Positions 12,832-22,163 of a stretch of DNA of 64,000 bases are shown piece by piece (positions within the stretch are counted from its first letter, which is position 1; each line of letters starts with the position of its first letter). Made by a program: the position numbers and the translations under genes. The notes under the pieces were generated by a model. That model was not told the DNA's origin. It made no database searches and saw only the letters and a program-made list of their open reading frames with translations. Source of the DNA: Euleptes europaea (taxonomy: Eukaryota; Chordata; Lepidosauria; Squamata; Sphaerodactylidae); the NCBI RefSeq assembly GCF_029931775.1, contig NW_026612055.1:1-64000 (forward strand), in the 5' to 3' direction.

Positions 12832-13702
12832 CCTTGTAGGTTATCCGGGCTGTGTGACCTTGGTCTTGGTATTTTCTTTCCTGACGTTTCGCCAGCAGCT
12901 GTGGCAGGCATCTTCAGAGGAGTAACACTGAAGGACAGTGTTTCTCAGTGTCGAGTGTGTAGGAAGAGTAATATATAGTCAGAAGGGGGTTGGGTTTGAG
13001 CTGAATCATTGTCCTGTAAAGTATTATAACTTTATAATAACTCAGGAGACAATAACTCAGCTCAAATAATAATAACTCAGAGGACAATAACTGTAAAGTA
13101 TTATAACTTTATAATAACTCGGGGACAATAACTCAGCTCAAATAATAATAACTCAGAGGACAATAACTCAGCTCAAACCCAACCCCCTTCTGACTATATA
13201 TTACTCTTCCTACACCAGGGGTGGGGAACCTTTTTTCTGCCAAGGGCCATTTGGATATTTATAACATCATTCGCGGGCCATACAAAATTGTCAACTTAAA
13301 AATTAGCCTGCTATATTTGGTCAAACATTTAACCAAGAGGCATGACTGGAGACGGCTCCGAGTGTCTGCCACATAGAGCAACTTGCTTTTGAGCTCTGCT
13401 GTCCCCAGCTGGGCCCAAAAGATTCAGGCAGGGCAGCATCCTTCTGTGCTAGAGATCTGCCAGGACCCATGAAGGGCCAGACCAAATGATTTTGTGGGCC
13501 TTATACGGCCCCCGGGCCTGACGTTCCCCACCCCTGTCCTACACACTTGACACTGAGAGACTGTCCTTCAGTGTTACTCCTCTGAAGATGCCGGCCACAG
13601 CTGCTGGTGAAACGTCAGGAAAGAAAATACCAAGACCACAGTCACACAGCCCGGATAACCTACAAGAACCAATGAACTCTGACCGTGAAAGCCTTCGACA
13701 AT
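12832..13702. mobile_element. Foldback retroelement, Penelope-like terminal repeats, copy A
   Basis: Two long arms face each other: one reading from CCTTGTAGGTTATCC, its inverse ending GGATAACCTACAAG. Both carry the motif CTGAAGA...GAAACGTC. The insertion is flanked by the 10-bp direct repeat ATTTTCCTGA (12822-12831, 13703-13712). Copy B has no such insert near 34190. A copy-specific hAT element sits inside. The Penelope assignment rests on recalled family motifs and should be treated as probable. Confidence 0.6.
13216..13536. mobile_element. Non-autonomous hAT element, insertion found only in copy A
   Basis: The ends are CAGGGGTGGGGAACC and its inverse, with a perfect 8-bp target duplication TCCTACAC (13208-13215, 13537-13544). 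Copy C has the uninterrupted site near 57633-57640. It lies inside the foldback retroelement at 12832-13702. Confidence 0.92.
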
Positions 13703-14079
13703 ATTTTCCTGACCCTTTCCTTGTGGTGATCATTACCTTGCCTCAGCTCTGGGGGGATTTTCAGTTTTTTAAAAATAGGCAATTGTATTATCATTACATA
13801 GATATAATGTTTCACCAATATGCATACCTGGTTCTCTGAATTCCCAGACTTCATTAAAAAGTAAGTCTCTAGACCTTTCTGTTGTGACAATATACAGGGA
13901 AAGGCATCGCTAGAGATGGAGTGGGGCGGGTGCTGCTGGGTTGAGTAGAAATATCATTCTTGGGATCCAGGAAAAACTTGTACAGCTGTAGTGGTCCATG
14001 CAAAATCTCAAAACAATAGCAAAATCAATGTAATACCTTCATTATTTATTAATTAAATTGGCACAAAACATTGTGTAAG

Positions 14080-14120
14080 CTTTCAAGCACAGCAGAGGTC
14101 TTCATCAGGCTGGCTGTTGC
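14080..14120 (-). other. Hammerhead-like core remnant (decayed), copy A
   Basis: The minus strand reads CTGATGAAGACC then CTGTGCTTGAAAGCTTAC, i.e. CTGATGA and GAAA separated by 17 bases. The intervening stem pairs poorly. It recurs at about 34885 (B) and 58485 (C), so it predates the array. This may be a remnant of a ribozyme-bearing retroelement, or chance. Confidence 0.3.
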
Positions 14121-14694
14121 AACCTTTAAAAAGACAGAAGAGTGAAAGGCAGATTGTGCAGGCTGTGGAGTGAGGGTCTGATCTCGCAGGCATCCTCTGA
14201 GGGGTGCAGACAGGACATCAGCTCCACTTTATTGCTGACGTAACGTTACCTTACAGCAGATTCCTTGAGAAGCTGCATTCAGTCCAATCTTTGTTCTCTA
14301 CTGGAATATAGAAACCACCCCAAGTCCATCCAAAAGTGTCCCAAATGCCAATTGAGAAACGCATTTCCCTGGCAAGCTGGAAGCAATGGGAACCCCGTTC
14401 CAGTCTCTATGTTTTGTTCAGGGTCAATTAAAGCTAAATTCAGTGGTATTCCTTGTTTTGAGATGTGTTCAACCCATTCTGTGCCTCTGCTCATTTTTCA
14501 TGTGATTTGGGTTTTCTGTAAATGCTCTCTTGTGTGATTTCTTAGGGGGGGAAATCCTGTGACTGAAATATGCATGATTCTCTTCTCTCTCGAGGTTCTC
14601 CGCTTGGGATAGGATATGGGAAGAAATGGGTTGGGTTACTGTGGGGTTTTATTGTGGATTTTACCTGCCTTTTCCTGAAGCACAGAGGAAGACT

Positions 14695-14902
14695 TAGGGT
14701 TGCAGGTCCCTCTTTGCCAATGATGGGAGGTTTTGGGGGGCGGGGCCTGAGGAGGGCAGGGTTTGGGGGAGGGGAGGGGCTTCAGTGCCATAGAGTCCAA
14801 TTGCCGAAGCGTCCATTTTCTCCAGAGGAACCGATCTCTATCGGCTGGAGATCAGCTGTAATAGCAGGAGATCTCCAGTTACTACCTGGAGGTTGGCAAC
14901 CC
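14695..14902. mobile_element. TAGGGTTGCC-type MITE upstream of the copy A SPRY exon
   Basis: It begins TAGGGTTGC and ends GGTTGGCAACCCA, with decayed flanking repeats (AGGAAGAC/AGGGAGGC). Copy B shows the empty site near 35496-35505, so it inserted after the split from B. Confidence 0.75.
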
Positions 14903-15077
14903 AAGGGAGGCCGCTCTGCCGTTTAGCAGGTCAGGAGGAGGCAGGAGAGAGTCTGTGAATCCAGGAGGGGGTTTTGAAGAGGTGGGAGCAGGAGGAGGAC
15001 GCAGAACAGGGCAGAGGGGGAGAAACCTCCCGGCTGAAAATGCTTCTCTTCTTGTCTCCTCATTTCCCCCCCAACAG

Positions 15078-15598
15078 CAAATGTGACTCTGGATCCAGAC
15101 ACGGCCCATCCCCAACTCATCCTGTCTGAGGATCGGAAAAGCATGAGATGGGGAGGAAAAGCTCAAGCTCTGCCCAGCAACCCTGAGAGATTTGAAAACT
15201 GTTACACTGTTCTGGGCCGTCAGGGATTCAGAGCAGGTCGCCATTACTGGGAAGTCCTTGTGGGAAGTGAGGAAGGATGGCGGGTGGGGGTGGCCAGAAA
15301 GTCCGTGGAGAGGAAGGGAGGGATCATCTTTAGTCCTGAGGGAGGGATCTGGGCTGTGGGGAAGTGGGGGGGCTGCTACAGGGCTGCCATCAAAGGCATA
15401 AACCCTCTCCTGTCCCTGACCGGGGAGCCCAAGAGGATCCGAGTCCGCCTGAACTACGCTGGGGGCCGAGTGGCCTTTTTCGACGCTGACCGAGGATCCC
15501 TTCTGTTCAAGTTCTCCGGAGCCTCCTTCCGTGGAGAGACCCTCCTGCCCTACTTTCAGGTGTGGGGAAATGGCCACCTCAAACTCTCTTCTTCTTAA
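15078..15598 (+). pseudogene. Copy A terminal exon: PRY/SPRY (B30.2), open
   Basis: The acceptor is CCAACAG. The exon opens with the PRY signature [18 protein letters not shown] and continues with [39 protein letters not shown] and GETLLPYF, ending at TAA. This is a whole B30.2 domain, the part of TRIM proteins that binds the target. It differs from copy C at about 31 of 170 residues, although most of the A and C loci are nearly identical. Copy B sides with C at 17 of these sites and with A at 8. Confidence 0.85.
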
Positions 15599-16403
15599 GA
15601 CCCTCCTCTCCACACCAGGAGCACCAAATGAGCCTCTCCGGGGCTCCCAGACCCCAAAACTGACTGGAGTAAAAGGGAGACATTTTCCCAACATTCCCTT
15701 TTTAAAATTTGTATCTCATTTCTTAAAGCAACAGTGACACGTTTCAGTCCATAAAGAAGAACCGGCTTGTTGTCCAGGAGAGCTGTGAATAGTCCATGTC
15801 CACCCCACCCCACCCCCTGCCATTCTCCCCTGGCCTCCATTCCTCTCAAGCACAAGAGGAACAACCAAAGACCTTGGAGAGGAAGAAAGAGGCCCCTGCA
15901 AGTCTGAGATGATCTTCTGGCCTTTCTCTTTTCAGGGCTTCACTGGGCAGCAGCACCTGTGAGGAAATTGCCTCTCCCTGTCAAGGCTGCTCCATTCATC
16001 GCAGTTGTGGTTCAGTTATATCACTGGTTGCAAAGATGATGTTGCTCTTATGATAAAGTTATGTTACCTTGAAAACTGGGCTGCCTTGAATTTTTTATTG
16101 GGTGGGGGAGGGTATATCGTGACTGTCGGACAACCACAAGGGTGCTTTTCATTTATTGGCTTGAGCCCTCCCCAGCGCTCCAGTTGGAAAGAAATTCAGG
16201 AGGGGGGTTTGCATAGCCAGGGTCCTGCTGGGTTAAAGGTTTCTATTTCCTGTTTTTTGTGTCTCTCTTCAAATCATGATAAACCCTTTTCATCCACACG
16301 GACGTCTCGCTCTCCTTTAATTGGGTTTCCAACAAACTGGGTGCTCCTACTTTGTTCTCACCACAACCCTGTGAGGGAAGTTGGGCCAAGAGCTACTGAG
16401 CTT

Positions 16404-16620
16404 CATTGCTGGGGTTGCCAGCTGTGGCCTGGGAAATTCCTGGAGATTTTGGGTGCAGAGCTGGGGAGGGTGGGGTTTGTGCAGGAGAGGGACCTGAGGG
16501 GGCATAATGCCATAGAGTCCATCCTCTGAAGCAGCCAGTCTCTCCAGGGGAGGCAATTTCCGTCATCTGCATCTGTAATTCTGGGAGATCTCCAGCGCTC
16601 ACCTGGAGGCAGGCAACCCT
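16404..16620. mobile_element. Decayed TAGGGTTGCC-type MITE in the A-B spacer
   Basis: It starts GGGGTTGCCAGCTG and ends GGCAGGCAACCCTA, with the family interior (AATGCCATAGAGTCCATCC). The partner on the C side is at about 60788-61004. No clear target duplication. Confidence 0.6.
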
Positions 16621-18414
16621 ATACTGAGTAGGGATTTGAACCCAGGCCTCATCAGTTCAATTCTACCACACTGTACTTCAAAGCACTCAGTCTTTACAAT
16701 CATACTAATGTGTCATCTACACTTCAGGAAGATCTGGTGATAAAGGGACTAAATGAGGTTTAGCGGGGCCTCATCCCACCCCTGCTTGCCCTGCTGGCCA
16801 CTGAACACCCACCCTGCCAATCTAATGCACCACCACCTTTACCTGCCTGATTCACTCGGTGGTGAGGGGGGATATGGTGGCTCCCCTTCCCTCCCTCCCC
16901 TGCCTGCCCCCTCCCACTTGCAGTGCTGCTGCCTCCGCCTGCCCGGTTTAGGGGGCCATGGCATAGGGGCAGAAGTGGTCCCCTTTCCTCCTCCCTGCCT
17001 CCCACAGAGTTGGACAATGGGGGGGTGGCAGCTGCAACTCCACCCACCTACCTGCCAGGCTCACGTAGTGGTGGCACGACTGGGTGAGGGTGGCAGGCCA
17101 TCTCTTCTGCCTGCCTGACGCCACCACTGCTCCTTTCTTCTCCAAACTGACAACCGAGATCTCATAACGTATTACTTGCTCTGAACCTTCAGGGACTTTC
17201 TTTACTGCGCCCCCCCCCCCCCAATTTTGTAAAAGAGGCGATATATTCCACTCACCTTGTCTCTGCTGCCTTTCTCCCAAAGGTGGACCCACAGCAGTTT
17301 ATATCACCCCCTCCCTTCCATTTTATCCTCACAACAACCACAGTCCTGAGAAGGAGGTTAGGGTGAGGGTGTGTGACTGGCCCAATGCCAACAAGCAAGG
17401 ATTGGAACCCGGGCCTCATAGATTCTAAGACCCTCGAACCACTATACCACACAGGCTCCGATAGGTGAGGGAAGTTAACCCCTCTTTGTTTTGTAAAGGA
17501 GGGGATACTTCCCACCCTCCCTGTCTGTGCTGCTTCCCACCTTCCTGGCTTCTCATGGTTAAACCTTTGATTCCATTGCAAAGAGCAGAATTTCTGGGCC
17601 TAATCTGGGCATGGGTCTTCTGATTCCCTTCATTTTGGGCTCTACAAGTCCTATCAAAATCCAGAGGCTGGTGACGAGTTCTAAGACCCCCAGCTTTATT
17701 TTCTGATGGACTGATGCAGAGGGGTTGGAAGGGCAGGATTGAAGAGTTTCTGTGGCGTCTGGGAGCAGAAAGGAAGTTAATGGAGGGGTCAAAGGAGAAA
17801 CGTCCCTTGTTCAGAATGAAGAGAGGTGGGGGATTTTGGCGGTGGAGAGCCGGATAGAAGGGAGGTGGCTTGAGGGGGACGTAGAAAGACCAGAGCAAGC
17901 GCAGAGAAAGTTGCAAGGAGAGAGGTGACCGCAGCAGGACCCAAACTTTGGGGGAAGGGGAAATGCCGGGGTTTTTTTGTAATGTTGTAAAGGAAGGAGC
18001 CTGGCAAGAAGTTGAAGATGGGGAAAGCAAAGGAGAGAGAAGAGGCAAAGACGAAGCCAAGGCCTCGTTCTCCTTCAACATGGACGGATGAGGATGTTGT
18101 CATTGAATGGGGAGGGGGTGGAATGAGGGCTCTGGGCTGACACCCATATGCGCAGGACTCTTCAGTATTCTGGCTTTTATTATTGTCTAAATTTACACTG
18201 AATTCCTGCTCATGTGCAATTTCCTTGCCTTGATGCTCTGGGGAGGCCTTTCGTCCACCCACTAACTGAGGCCTTTAAAAAAAGTTGGTACCAGATCAAC
18301 ATAGTTTTAAAAAAATTAAAATATTTATATCTCCTGCCTATTGCAACAATGTACTTGTTCCCAGATTTATTTTTTAAAAGCAACTCTCTAGCCCTTTTTG
18401 TTTCAGTTATAAAG
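16621..18414. other. A-B spacer without recognised genes
   Basis: It holds the tRNA-SINE fragment at 17318-17458 and purine-rich sequence near 17800-18070 that is open on the minus strand in both duplicate copies. The open frames show no known domain. Conservation with the C side only reflects the recent duplication. Confidence 0.4.
17318..17458 (-). mobile_element. tRNA-derived SINE fragment in the A-B spacer
   Basis: The minus strand reads GTGTGGTATAGTGGTTCGAG and later CCCGGGTTCCAATCC, the A and B boxes of a tRNA head. The tail side has the common CATTTTATCCTCACAACAAC string. The partner is at about 61706-61846. Confidence 0.65.
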
Positions 18415-18850
18415 AGCAATGTGCAGCCAGTCCCATTCCCCTTATAATTCTGCAATGAAAACAGCTATAGAGTTAGTTTAAAAAAACAGGAAAGACATCT
18501 GTGAACTAGCCATTGTCACCATAGGTCATTCTAATGGAGAGTCATTTTTTAAAATTGTGGCTAGACATCTCAAATGCTGGCAGTGGCCTGGTCTTCTTGG
18601 GACCATAACTTTAATGATTTCCCTGATTTCATTTTTTAAAAGTAGTCCTCATGCCAGAGTTATAAGGCTCAATATGCAGCCAATACTGTTCCTCTTATAA
18701 CTCCATAATGAAAAGAGCAAGAGTGAGTTTTAAAAATCTGTGAACTAGTCATTGCCATAATAGGTCATTGTAATGGTGTGTCAACAATTTTTTTTTAAAT
18801 TATAGCTAGACAGGTCAAAAGCTGGAATTGGCCTGGTCTTCTCTGGACCT
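18415..18850 (+). repeat. Two diverged tandem copies of a roughly 245-bp unit
   Basis: The string TTATAACTC/TTATAATTC-CATAATGAAAA, then CTGTGAACTAG, CATTGYC and TAGGTCATT, occurs twice at about 245-bp spacing, each followed by a GGCCTGGTCTTCT string. I recognise no coding content. Confidence 0.55.
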
Positions 18851-19559
18851 TTGAGAGGTCACTCCCCTATGTTAAGAAACCAAACAAACCCAAATTGTAA
18901 CCTGTCACAAGGGGATGGTTCAGTCTAGTTTCCTCCATGACTGGCTCTTTTTGTGAGTGCCGGGAGTTTAACGTACAGCAGTGGTTGTCAACCAGCAGGC
19001 TGTGCATCTTGGTTGAGACAGAACTAGTCTAGGAGGGATTTGGGGTTTTCAGAACAATTACTCCTTTTCAGTTGCTAATGAAACAATTATTTCTGTTGTT
19101 TTCTAAAGCTATAGCAATAAAGGAATATTACTGTAATATTCATGTCCAACTTACCATGAACAAGCAATTGTAATAAACAGAATGCCTGCAAGTGCAAACA
19201 TATAAATGTCTTTCTCAGAAAAGGCATTTAAAAAAAATTCCGTCCTGGTGGGACCCAGGTTCTTTGATAGGAGCCATTGGTGGGACCGAAGGTAGGAAAG
19301 GTTGAGGCTCAGTGATTTACAGGAAAGTACGCAGAGACAGGCAACAGCGTTACCTGCAGGCTGTCCAGGAAAAGCTCTTCCACTACTGAATGAATAAACT
19401 TATGAATAGTCTTATTGCTGAGTCACTGACGCAGGACAGCAACACCAGGTACTTAATATTATTATTTTATTTACTTTATTTTACGGTCTGCCAGTCTCAC
19501 TGAGAGTCAAGGCAGATTACATAGTGTAAAAACCAGTGCAATTGACAGGATGAAATCCT

Positions 19560-19840
19560 AAGAAGCCATGTAATTATCATTTTGTTTTTGGCATTGGCAA
19601 CCCCATAGGTTTTCAAGGCAAGGGATGCTCAGAGATGGTTTGCCATCGCCTGCCTCTGGGTCAAGTCCCTGGTACTCTTCAGAGGTCTCCCATCCAAACA
19701 TACTTGCCAGGGTCGAGGCTGAGAGTGTGGGACTGGCCCAAGGTCACCCAGCAAGTTTCCAGGACAGAGTGGAGGTTCAAACTTGGGTTCCCCTGACCCG
19801 AGTCTGACACCTTAACCATCTCTATATATAATCCTAGGAC
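19560..19840 (-). mobile_element. Degraded 5S/tRNA-type SINE in the A-B spacer
   Basis: It has a GTCTCCCATCCAAACATAC block like the inverse of the 5S promoter and a TGACACCTTAACCATC end like an inverse tRNA head. It lies in the 2-kb stretch absent from the C side. Confidence 0.45.
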
Positions 19841-20504
19841 TGCAGAAATCTCAAACACAGTATAAACATCAAACACGACTATTTAAACAATGCAGAAGAG
19901 GGTATTAGGGTGAAGCCCGCCGGTTCACCCACTCCCACTTCAAAATGGGTGGGTCGCTGCTTTGCACAGCTTCTACTCCTCCAAGGTCAGAAGGGTGGAT
20001 ACCTGCCTGTGTGGAAGGCTTAGATTATGCACATGCAACTAAAAGACTGGCTATACCAGAAAAGTAGCAGCTCAAGGAGCCAGGTAATAATCTCAGCCCT
20101 TTCTTTGCTGTGCTGCTTTTCCGTCTGCTTGGACTTTTCGTGAATAGTGGGGGGAGCTTTCGGAAGCGCGACTCCCCTCTCTCACCATCTGGAGTGGTTC
20201 CCCCCCCCCATTCTGCCCTCTCTGGTGGATCTGGTGTCCGTGTCCAGATGCCGGTTTGCAGGGAACACAAGCGTGCTGCTGCTGTGGGAACAACTCTGGC
20301 GTAGACAAGGGCAGACACCCAAACGGTGGTCGCACCCAAATGGTGGGACCTTTTCTTCCCTCTTTTTTTTTTTTTTTAGTCAGCTTCGCAGGGGAAATTG
20401 GAGAGTTTCTGCCACTCCCCCCCCCCACAACTAAGAGGGATTGGGGGATTTACACCTTGGTGTTGATTTGGAAATGGGCAGATGCAGGGACATACGAAAA
20501 CATA

Positions 20505-21285
20505 GGACAGTGATTGCCCATAGGAAATGCATGATTGCCCATAGAGAAACAGGGAAACTACACTTGCCAATAGAAAATCCCAAAAACTAAGGACAGCGAT
20601 TGCCCATAGGGAATGCATGATTGCCCATAAGGAATACATGATTGCCCATAGAGAAACAGGGAAACTACACTTGCCAATAGAAAATCCCAAACACTAAGGA
20701 CAGTGATTGCCTATAGACAATTCATGATTGCCCATAGAGAAAAAGGGAAGCTATGCTTGTCAACAGAAAATCCCAAAAAATAATGACACCTATTGCCCAT
20801 AGACAATACATGATTGCCCATAGGGAATGCATGATTGCCCGCAGAGAATCAGGCAAAACACACTTGCCCATAGAGAATAAGGCAAAACACATTTGCCCAT
20901 TGAGACTAAGGGAGACCACACTTGTCCATAGAGAAACTGATAAACTACGCTTGCCAAGAGACAATCCCAAAAACTAAGGACAGCAATTGCCCATAGAGAA
21001 ACAGGGAAACTGCAATTGCCAATAGAGAATCCCAAAAACTAAGGACAGCGATTGCCAATAAATACATGATTGCCCATAGGGAATGCGTGATTGCCCATAG
21101 GGAATCAGGCAAAGCACACTTGCCAATAATCTGAAAACTAGGGACAGCGATTGCCCATAGAGAATTGCCCACAGTGAATGCAGGATTGCCCTTAGGAACT
21201 AGTGGAAACCACACTTGCCAATAGAGAATAATGTACACCACACTTGCCAATGGAGAATAAGGGAGATCACGCTTACCCATAGAGT
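20505..21285 (+). repeat. Nested minisatellite upstream of copy B
   Basis: Subunits of about 20-22 bp (GATTGCCCATAGGGAATGC and CACTTGCCAATAGA types) are arranged in higher units of roughly 86-107 bp that begin GGACAGCGATTGCCC. Several subunits contain the CCAAT pentamer. The minus strand stays open over long stretches, an effect of the repeat. It lies about 450 bp before the copy B start codon. Confidence 0.88.
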
Positions 21286-21565
21286 CAACCCATCTCTTGT
21301 TGGGTCTTCCTCTTTTCCTGCTGCCTTCAACTTTCCCTAGCTGGCATGATTGTCTTTTCCAGTGACTCTTGTCTTCTCATCATATGTCCAAAGTACGACA
21401 GCCTCAGTTTAGTCATTTGAGCTTCTAGGGTCAGTTCGGGCTTGATTTGATCTAAAACCCACTGGTTTGTCTTTTTGGCGGTCCAGGGTATACGTAACAC
21501 TCTCCTCCAACACCGCACTTCAAAGGAATCGGCTCTCTTCCTCGTCCAGCTCTCACGCCCATGCA
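21285..21565 (-). mobile_element. BovB/RTE LINE fragment (C-terminal part of the ORF)
   Basis: The minus-strand frame reads SFEVRCWRRVLRIPWTAKK, then KLRLSYFGHMMRRQESLEKT. This is close to the end of the BovB reverse-transcriptase ORF (family form: CWRRLLRVPWTARRSNQ, YFGHLMRRVDSLEKT). It is only a fragment, without the catalytic core, directly upstream of copy B. The partner is at 63675-63960. Confidence 0.8.
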
Positions 21566-21725
21566 CAGAGGAGGGCTGTTTGGGGAGGGACAGCGCCACC
21601 TTCTGGCCGATGTTTCCGCACCTGAGAGTGATTTGCAGGAGGGGGCCCGCCCCGTCGCTGCTCCGAAACGCGCGGAAACCAAACCAGTTCCCCTCCTCTT
21701 CCTCCCTCCCTCCCTCCCGGGAGCC

Positions 21726-22163
21726 ATGGCGGCCGGGGGTCTCCTGCAGGAGCTGTGCGAGGAAGCCTCTTGCTCCGTCTGCCTGGACTTCTTCAGGGAC
21801 CCGGTGACCATTGCGGAGTGCGGCCACAACTTCTGCCGCGCCTGCCTGACCCGCAGCTGGGGGGCGTCTAGGGCAGAGGCTTCCTGCCCCCAATGCAGAG
21901 GGAGAATGCAGGAGGGGAGCCTCCGGCCAAACAAGCATCTGGCCAACTTTGTCCAAATAGCCAAAAAATTCACCCTTCAGGAGGGAAAGGAGGCAGGTGG
22001 GAAGGGGGGAGAAGGGAAGAGGGGCGTCTGCGAGAAGCACCAAGAGCTCCTGAAGTTTTTCTGCAAGGAGGACGTCGCCCTCCTCTGCGGGGTCTGCGGC
22101 AGATCCGAGGAGCACCAAGACCACCAGGTGGTTCCTCTGGAGGAGGCTTTCCTGGAAAACAGG
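21726..22163 (+). CDS. Copy B exon 1: RING + first B-box 2
   Basis: The start ATG has a good Kozak context (GAGCCATGGCGG), and the equivalent ATG is kept in A and C. The exon encodes 146 residues. The RING reads [21 protein letters not shown]. The B-box 2 reads [12 protein letters not shown], then CGVC and EEHQDH. It ends on a codon boundary at AGG followed by a consensus donor GTAAGTG. A glycine/lysine-rich linker (residues 88-100) separates the two domains and is longer than in copy C. Confidence 0.88.

Noticed and set aside
14882-15694. 270-codon open frame on the minus strand across the copy A SPRY exon
   Set aside because: It mirrors the coding SPRY exon. Only shorter broken versions exist opposite copies B and C, and no known domain is seen.
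17425-18081. 218-codon minus-strand open frame in the A-B spacer
   Set aside because: Low-complexity serine/proline/leucine-rich product of purine-rich DNA. The C-side version is shorter and starts elsewhere.
20376-21280. Minus-strand open frames with repeating SLWAIM-like residues
   Set aside because: They come from translating the minisatellite and have no stable start or splice context.
20505-21285. Regular short repeats that look CRISPR-like
   Set aside because: Units vary in sequence and spacing without distinct spacers, and the window is vertebrate DNA.
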